A stretch of DNA of 64,000 nucleotides from Sweltsa coloradensis (lineage: Eukaryota > Arthropoda > Insecta > Plecoptera > Chloroperlidae), in NCBI GenBank assembly GCA_024449915.1, contig JAMZAV010000097.1:1-64000 (forward strand), read 5' to 3'. Below are positions 59,330 through 64,000 of the stretch, piece by piece. How positions within the stretch are numbered: position 1 is the first letter of the stretch; every line of letters starts with the position of its first letter. The position numbers and the translations under genes were made by a program. The notes below the pieces were generated by a model. It was not told where the DNA came from and ran no database searches. It saw only the letters and a program-made list of their open reading frames with translations.

Positions 59330-59560
59330 AAATTAGGAATGACAGATTCAAGCCTATGCAGCTTGTGTGGTAAGGAAGAACAGAATCGACAACATCTTTT
59401 CAGTTGTAAAAGGACTAGGACTAAGTCTGAGCTTGACGTGATGCAAGATGGCATGATGCGTATGTTTAAAGGGAATCCTGTCTCTATTGTATAAAACGAC
59501 AATACGTGATGGCCGAATTGGCCGATTGGGGGCATATGAAAAGAAGAAGAAGAATTCCGC
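59330..59560 (+). pseudogene. Second LINE 3' end (C-terminal CCHC motif)
   Basis: CSLCGKEEQNRQHLFSC is the C-terminal cysteine-histidine motif of I/Nimb/R1-like elements. Then GRIGRLGAYEKKKK-type sequence and a GAAGAAGAAG tail. It directly follows the first element's tail, so one inserted beside the other. Confidence 0.5.
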
Positions 59561-60409
59561 CAATTTGAACGCTAGAAATTCGGTTCTAAATCTGTTTAGA
59601 TGGAGTGGTGAAAAGGCTGAACGAGACAGTATTGGGTTCGCAGTGCACATAGTGGTTAATAAAGTGACGACTCACCTTGAAGTATTTTGATCCCAACGAA
59701 TGTAGAGCTCAGAAGTTCATGTGCTGCCGAGAGCTGGACTAGCGGTCTTTGATGAACCAAGTGAGACATAAATGTTTGCCGGATCTTGAATGTTTTAGAA
59801 GAAAAATTAAATGTTTGTCAGATCTTGAATGTTTTAGACACTTCACTTCACTTCACTTCACAGTACCGGTATCAAACATATAACACAATTTGATAGAAAA
59901 TGCAAGTAGACATTAGGCCTATGTTGCCATGCATTTCAAGCAAATAATGTCATTCCTAGAATAAAATCTGAGATATCAATTAACTTTGTTTAATCTAATT
60001 CTAATCAAAAACTGGCAACAAATCCATTTAAATTAGAGCTGTCTATTAGATTTGTAATCTTAGCATTTTAATTTTTGACACTCAAAATTGTTGCAAATGG
60101 TTGGCAAAGGGTTGACCCCGGATTTCTGAAACAAAAAGAAAAAAATGGCAATTTCAATTTATTTTGGACAACAACAAATGATAATAGTTACAGTTTTCAA
60201 CAGTTTTCACCGTGTGCCGGTAGTCCATTTAGTTTTACACAAGTATTACATAGGCCTAAGTATTAGGCCCTAAACATAACGAATTTTACAAAATAGTATT
60301 TTTATTAATACTGTACATAGTAGGCCTGCCTACTAATAATAAAATACCATCATGACCATGTCACTAACAAATAATCATCTTTCTGTCTTTCTGTCTCATC
60401 TTCTGTCTC

Positions 60410-60510
60410 TCATATTCGCTTTGATTTACTGTCCCCCACTGAAAATCAGTTATATAACAAGTGGGTAGACTCTAAATACAATTTATTTATTTATTTTATT
60501 TATTAATACA
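60410..60510 (+). repeat. SINE 3' tail, plus-strand copy
   Basis: CCCACTGAAAATCAGTTATA, AAGTGGGTAGACTCTAAATA and ATTTATTTATTT match the 31625 family. It is 5' truncated. Confidence 0.6.
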
Positions 60511-60814
60511 TAGGCCTAGGCCTACTGCCAAAAGCCAATGATAAAAATAAAAAATGTTAAAAACTGTATGACTAATAGGCTAGCCCAATGGATATTACTG
60601 TGACCTAGGCCCACATATTTTCAAATGACCACAATAAATTTACCAATCAAAAAGTACATGAAATGTAATGAACCTATGGGCCTAGGTCACCTAAAATGGG
60701 TGGTGAAACGCCATAAGAGGGTTGCCTCTCACTTCTTTCAGCCTAGATCACTTCCTTCCTACCGCAATGGAGCAACCCGTTACGTGAGTTGGCAGAAGAC
60801 TCTAGATTTTTTTT

Positions 60815-61110
60815 TTTGAGGAAGGTAAAAGAAAAGAAGGAAGACCATTGACCAAGAGAAAGATGGGGAAGATTGATCAAAGGAGACATTGAAGAGCGAG
60901 ATGAATCGTGGAACCAGGTGACATGGAAGTAAAGCTGTGGGAGGACAGGATGGGGTAAATTGGTGAAGAAGCAGATGCAGGATGAAGACGAAAATGGAGA
61001 CGACGATGACGATGATGACGACGAAGAAACGCTGAGTCCGGCAACCTTGGCGAAAAACTGTTTTGTTTTCGTGCCCTAGTATCGGTGCGAAGAACACCAC
61101 TCAACCCGAC
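60815..61110 (+). repeat. Possible retrotransposon 3' fragment with GAC/GAT-rich run
   Basis: GAAGACC...AAGAAAGATGGGG, GAGACGACGATGACGATGAT and GCAACCTTGGCGAAAA look like the end of a LINE open frame, but no diagnostic motif is present. Minus-strand ORFs here are low-complexity shadows. Confidence 0.3.
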
Positions 61111-61849
61111 ATTGTTGGAAATGAGTATTGATTATTTATGTATTATTATTTTATTTAAAGATCTGTAATCTAGCATAGCCAACTCCAGGAACTATCAATA
61201 TCATCAATATGATTAGCATTAGGCATTGGGCAATGTACGTAGACCTGGCTATAAGGAGGTACCCTAGGTAAAATAAATATAAATATTATCAATATCATGT
61301 CAGATAGGTTTCTACCTCACTTACCAGTTAGAAAACATTTTGTTTTGACAGGACAGACGACTCTCGAGGTTCTGGCGGATTAGAGAACACCGCTCAAGAT
61401 GACAAAGCTGCAAATAGGAACCTTCAACCAACCTGAAATGATTAAAATATGCAGGTGTTACTAAGGAGAATTGACAAATATGGGAGGGGATTATAGATTC
61501 TAGTTTCCACAGAGGGGAACATTGTTATTGAATTGAAACCGTTTCCCAACCTTGCAATCCACGTGATCCATTAATGCATCCTGACGTCATAGCAGGCTAT
61601 CCAAGAATACTTACTAGATGAAGTCTGTAACATATCTTAATACTACACTTGCTTGGCTGTGCTTACAGGAATTTAATTTTTGGTGGTAACCCGGTGATAT
61701 AGAATTGTCTCCAGTAGAACTTTATAGACCTTCATTTAAATTTTCTGTGCTGTATTTAAATAGAATTTCCAATAAAATAAAAGGTTTAAGCAAGTGTTTG
61801 GAAATTATAGTTCTCATACTAAGCTAAAGACAATTGAAGAGGGACTGAG

Positions 61850-62240
61850 TGTGCGTGATTGATTGATTGAATATTGCTTAACGTCCCATAATTATGCACT
61901 TTGGCTATTCGAGACGATGAGTGGTGATAGATGAGGATGAAGTATGAACAGAAGGGACGAGGGGAAACCCGGTACCAGCACGTAGCCTACTCCTTTCGAA
62001 AAGTACCAAGGGGACAGTCATATAGGTTCCTCCACTAACCTGGACTGCCGAGCAGACGTCGAGGAGAACGAAGCCGTGACACTAGCTCTCGAACCCTCTA
62101 TCTGCTCTAACCAGCGGTATACGCAAGTTTCAGGGCAGAGCGGTCACCCACTCTACCCCTGACCACGCCCGAAGGCTGCTAAACTTTGGTGTTCGAGTGG
62201 GAACCAGTTAAACGACCTCGACTAAACCGCTGGTCTGAGT
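61850..62240 (-). repeat. SINE-like repeat, minus strand
   Basis: The minus strand has CCGCTGGTTAGAGCAGATAG AGGGTTCGAGAGC, tRNA-like A and B regions. The far end reads GATTGATTGAATATTGCTTA ACGTCCC on the plus strand, a common invertebrate repeat motif. Confidence 0.5.
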
Positions 62241-62516
62241 GTGCATGAGAGAGGTGAGTTGCCTAATGTGGATACAGGGACAGGATTGGATCCTTGTTTA
62301 CAAAGTTATCACTGTTTTGAGAGTTTCACTTGCTCAAGGTTACAAGAGCTTTCAGTCAAATGTCATGATAACAAACCATCATTTCTAAATGGGGAAAATC
62401 TGTATCATAAAAATGATCACACGTAGTATAGGAAAATAAACTAATTTAATTTGCACTTTTTTTTAACCGAGGCAGCAACAAAGCAAGAAAAAAAAGTTTT
62501 TTCTTTTTCAATAACA

Positions 62517-62911
62517 GTTAGGAATGCACACGATAATCAATCAATATTGGATAAAATCGCGATAATCGATAGGTAATCAAAAGTCATTATCGATAATCAA
62601 AATATCAAAAACGGCCCAAAACACGTTATTCGTATTTCCCGTTTGGACAGACAGAGATAGGCCCTAGGTCACAAGGTGTCTTACTCGATATTTATGTTTG
62701 GGAATGAACCTAGCCGATAACGGGAGGCAAAAACAAAGACAGGACGAAGCAGCAAGTGGTATGAGATATATTGTTCTGAATTTCATTTAGGTACCACATT
62801 TGAGATTCCATCTATGTCGGAACGGGCTTGAATTTTTTATTGGTATTATCGAATATCGATAAGGACATTTACCATTTCAACAATCGATAATGAAAAAAGT
62901 ATTGATGTGCA
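62517..62911. mobile_element. Diverged relative of the 40473 hAT MITE
   Basis: Starts TTAGGAATGCACACGATAATC and ends AATGAAAAAAGTATTGATGTGCA, matching the 40473 element at both ends and in the ATTATCGAT-rich interior. The ends are degraded and no duplication is visible. Confidence 0.65.
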
Positions 62912-64000
62912 ATACAATTACAATACAATCAGTAAATATTTTTTTCATAAATTTAAATGAGGGCAAGTTTAAAAGGTGTGTGCAATTGCAGCGCTGCTGC
63001 ACTGTTTGCAAAAATAGATAGAAATAGAGGGAAATAGTAAGATGGTGAACTGATACCAAGCATGCGCAGGGAGGCCACAGCCCTGCAGACGACCACTCAC
63101 TCGACTCAGACTTGATGACACTTCAAACAATAGACCTGATGTCTGTAGTTTCTCCCCACTCTCATGCAGTCCACTACAATGGATATTTTTGTACGCGTTC
63201 TGAAAATTGTGGTTCGAGGTGGAAATGCTCTTTGCTTAATTGCTTGAAAAGCTTGTGGTTTCCAATAATTAATAGATGACTAGCGAGCGAAGCGAAACTC
63301 AACACGATAAAAATTGCTCCAATGTTTGATTTTGTATATTTATTGGTTAATTTCGATATATAGGTATCAAAATCATACGATAAACGAATTAAGATCTGAA
63401 AAATGACGACCTTCGAAATCTCTGACTTAGACAGCCACGATTTAGGCACAGGTCAAGAAATGATTTCTCACTGAATATCCATTTTAGCGATTTTTACTCG
63501 ATTTTAAGTGGGCAAACGACAGACGAACTAGCCAGTCTGACTAAAGTGTGGTGCTAAATTTCATTTTACATTGAGATACTATTGAAGGGTTGATTTTGAT
63601 GTATTACGATAGTGAAAGAAACAGTTTACCATAAAATGACAGAACCCAAAAATAAGTACTTCAATTACAATTTTAGTAAATTTTTTTCGATAATTTTCGG
63701 GCAATTTGAGGTTGTGACCAAACGGGCTGTGGCACAGTTCTTTCACAAAATAGAAAATTAAGGAGTGATGTAGACTTTGAACGAATCAAGTTGAAAGCAG
63801 CCAGATCCAGCTGCAGTAAGGTAGATACGAGTTCGTATCTCAGTTAATAACCATTAACAAAGTAACATTTGTAGTCTCCACCCACTCAATGCAGTCACAA
63901 ACATGGCAAAGTAAAAGTGCGTTCCTGAAAATATAAATTCTGTGGAAACGCTCTTCTCATCAACGCGCGGACTTTGCGTTTCCATAATAATATAGTAATA
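62912..64000. other. No gene seen
   Basis: Besides the diverged Helentron-like piece at 63281, only a weak SINE-tail match (CACCCACTCAATGCAGTCAC) at 63879 is seen. Confidence 0.35.
63281..63535 (+). mobile_element. Diverged Helentron-like fragment
   Basis: AGCGAGCGAAGCGAA near 63283, then CCTTCGAAATCTCTGA near 63411, recall the family's 5' third. No 3' end is found. Confidence 0.4.

Overview
This is a eukaryotic, AT-rich, intron-rich and repeat-laden window, most likely from an arthropod and possibly a crustacean. GT-AG introns are large, there are no operons, and tRNA-derived SINEs, LINE pieces and DNA-transposon relics occur throughout. A nuclear copy of mitochondrial 16S rRNA near 36.7 kb reads like arthropod 16S. 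The taxon is an inference.

The one well-supported protein-coding gene lies on the minus strand at 3794-16407. I could assemble it as 13 exons in one frame of 558 codons. It encodes a secreted cysteine-rich protein with five complete von Willebrand factor type C (VWC) domains, an orphan half domain at the N terminus and another at the C terminus. Exons 2-7 and 8-13 are the same six-exon module in tandem, with matching splice phases. Its introns hold four copies of one Helitron/Helentron-like repeat, an 84-bp tandem array, an inverted SINE pair and other repeats.

16.4-24.4 kb is gene-poor. It holds a diverged tandem duplication of about 1.3 kb, one copy of which is split by another Helentron-like element, so the other copy is a paralogous empty site. 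24.4-28.4 kb holds a candidate five-exon plus-strand transcript (CRE motif upstream, clean splice sites, AATAAA). Its only sizeable ORF from the first ATG is 44 codons, so it looks like a lncRNA or small-ORF gene; a hAT element sits in its last intron.

30.0-31.3 kb is a hAT-like element holding one exon of a zinc-finger/transposase-like protein. 31.4-35 kb is a nest of SINEs, a Helentron-like copy, a dispersed repeat and a TA-flanked MITE. 36.7-39.8 kb holds the 16S NUMT and LINE pieces with RNase H and endonuclease signatures. 40-55 kb holds hAT MITEs, two fold-back elements, a cluster of hairpins and tandem repeats. 56.6-59.6 kb holds a 5'-truncated, frameshifted non-LTR retrotransposon with a YADD reverse transcriptase. 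The remainder is SINE and repeat debris.

The palindrome TAGGCCTA is strikingly frequent outside exons over the whole window. All coordinates and joins were made by eye; no alignment or database search was run.
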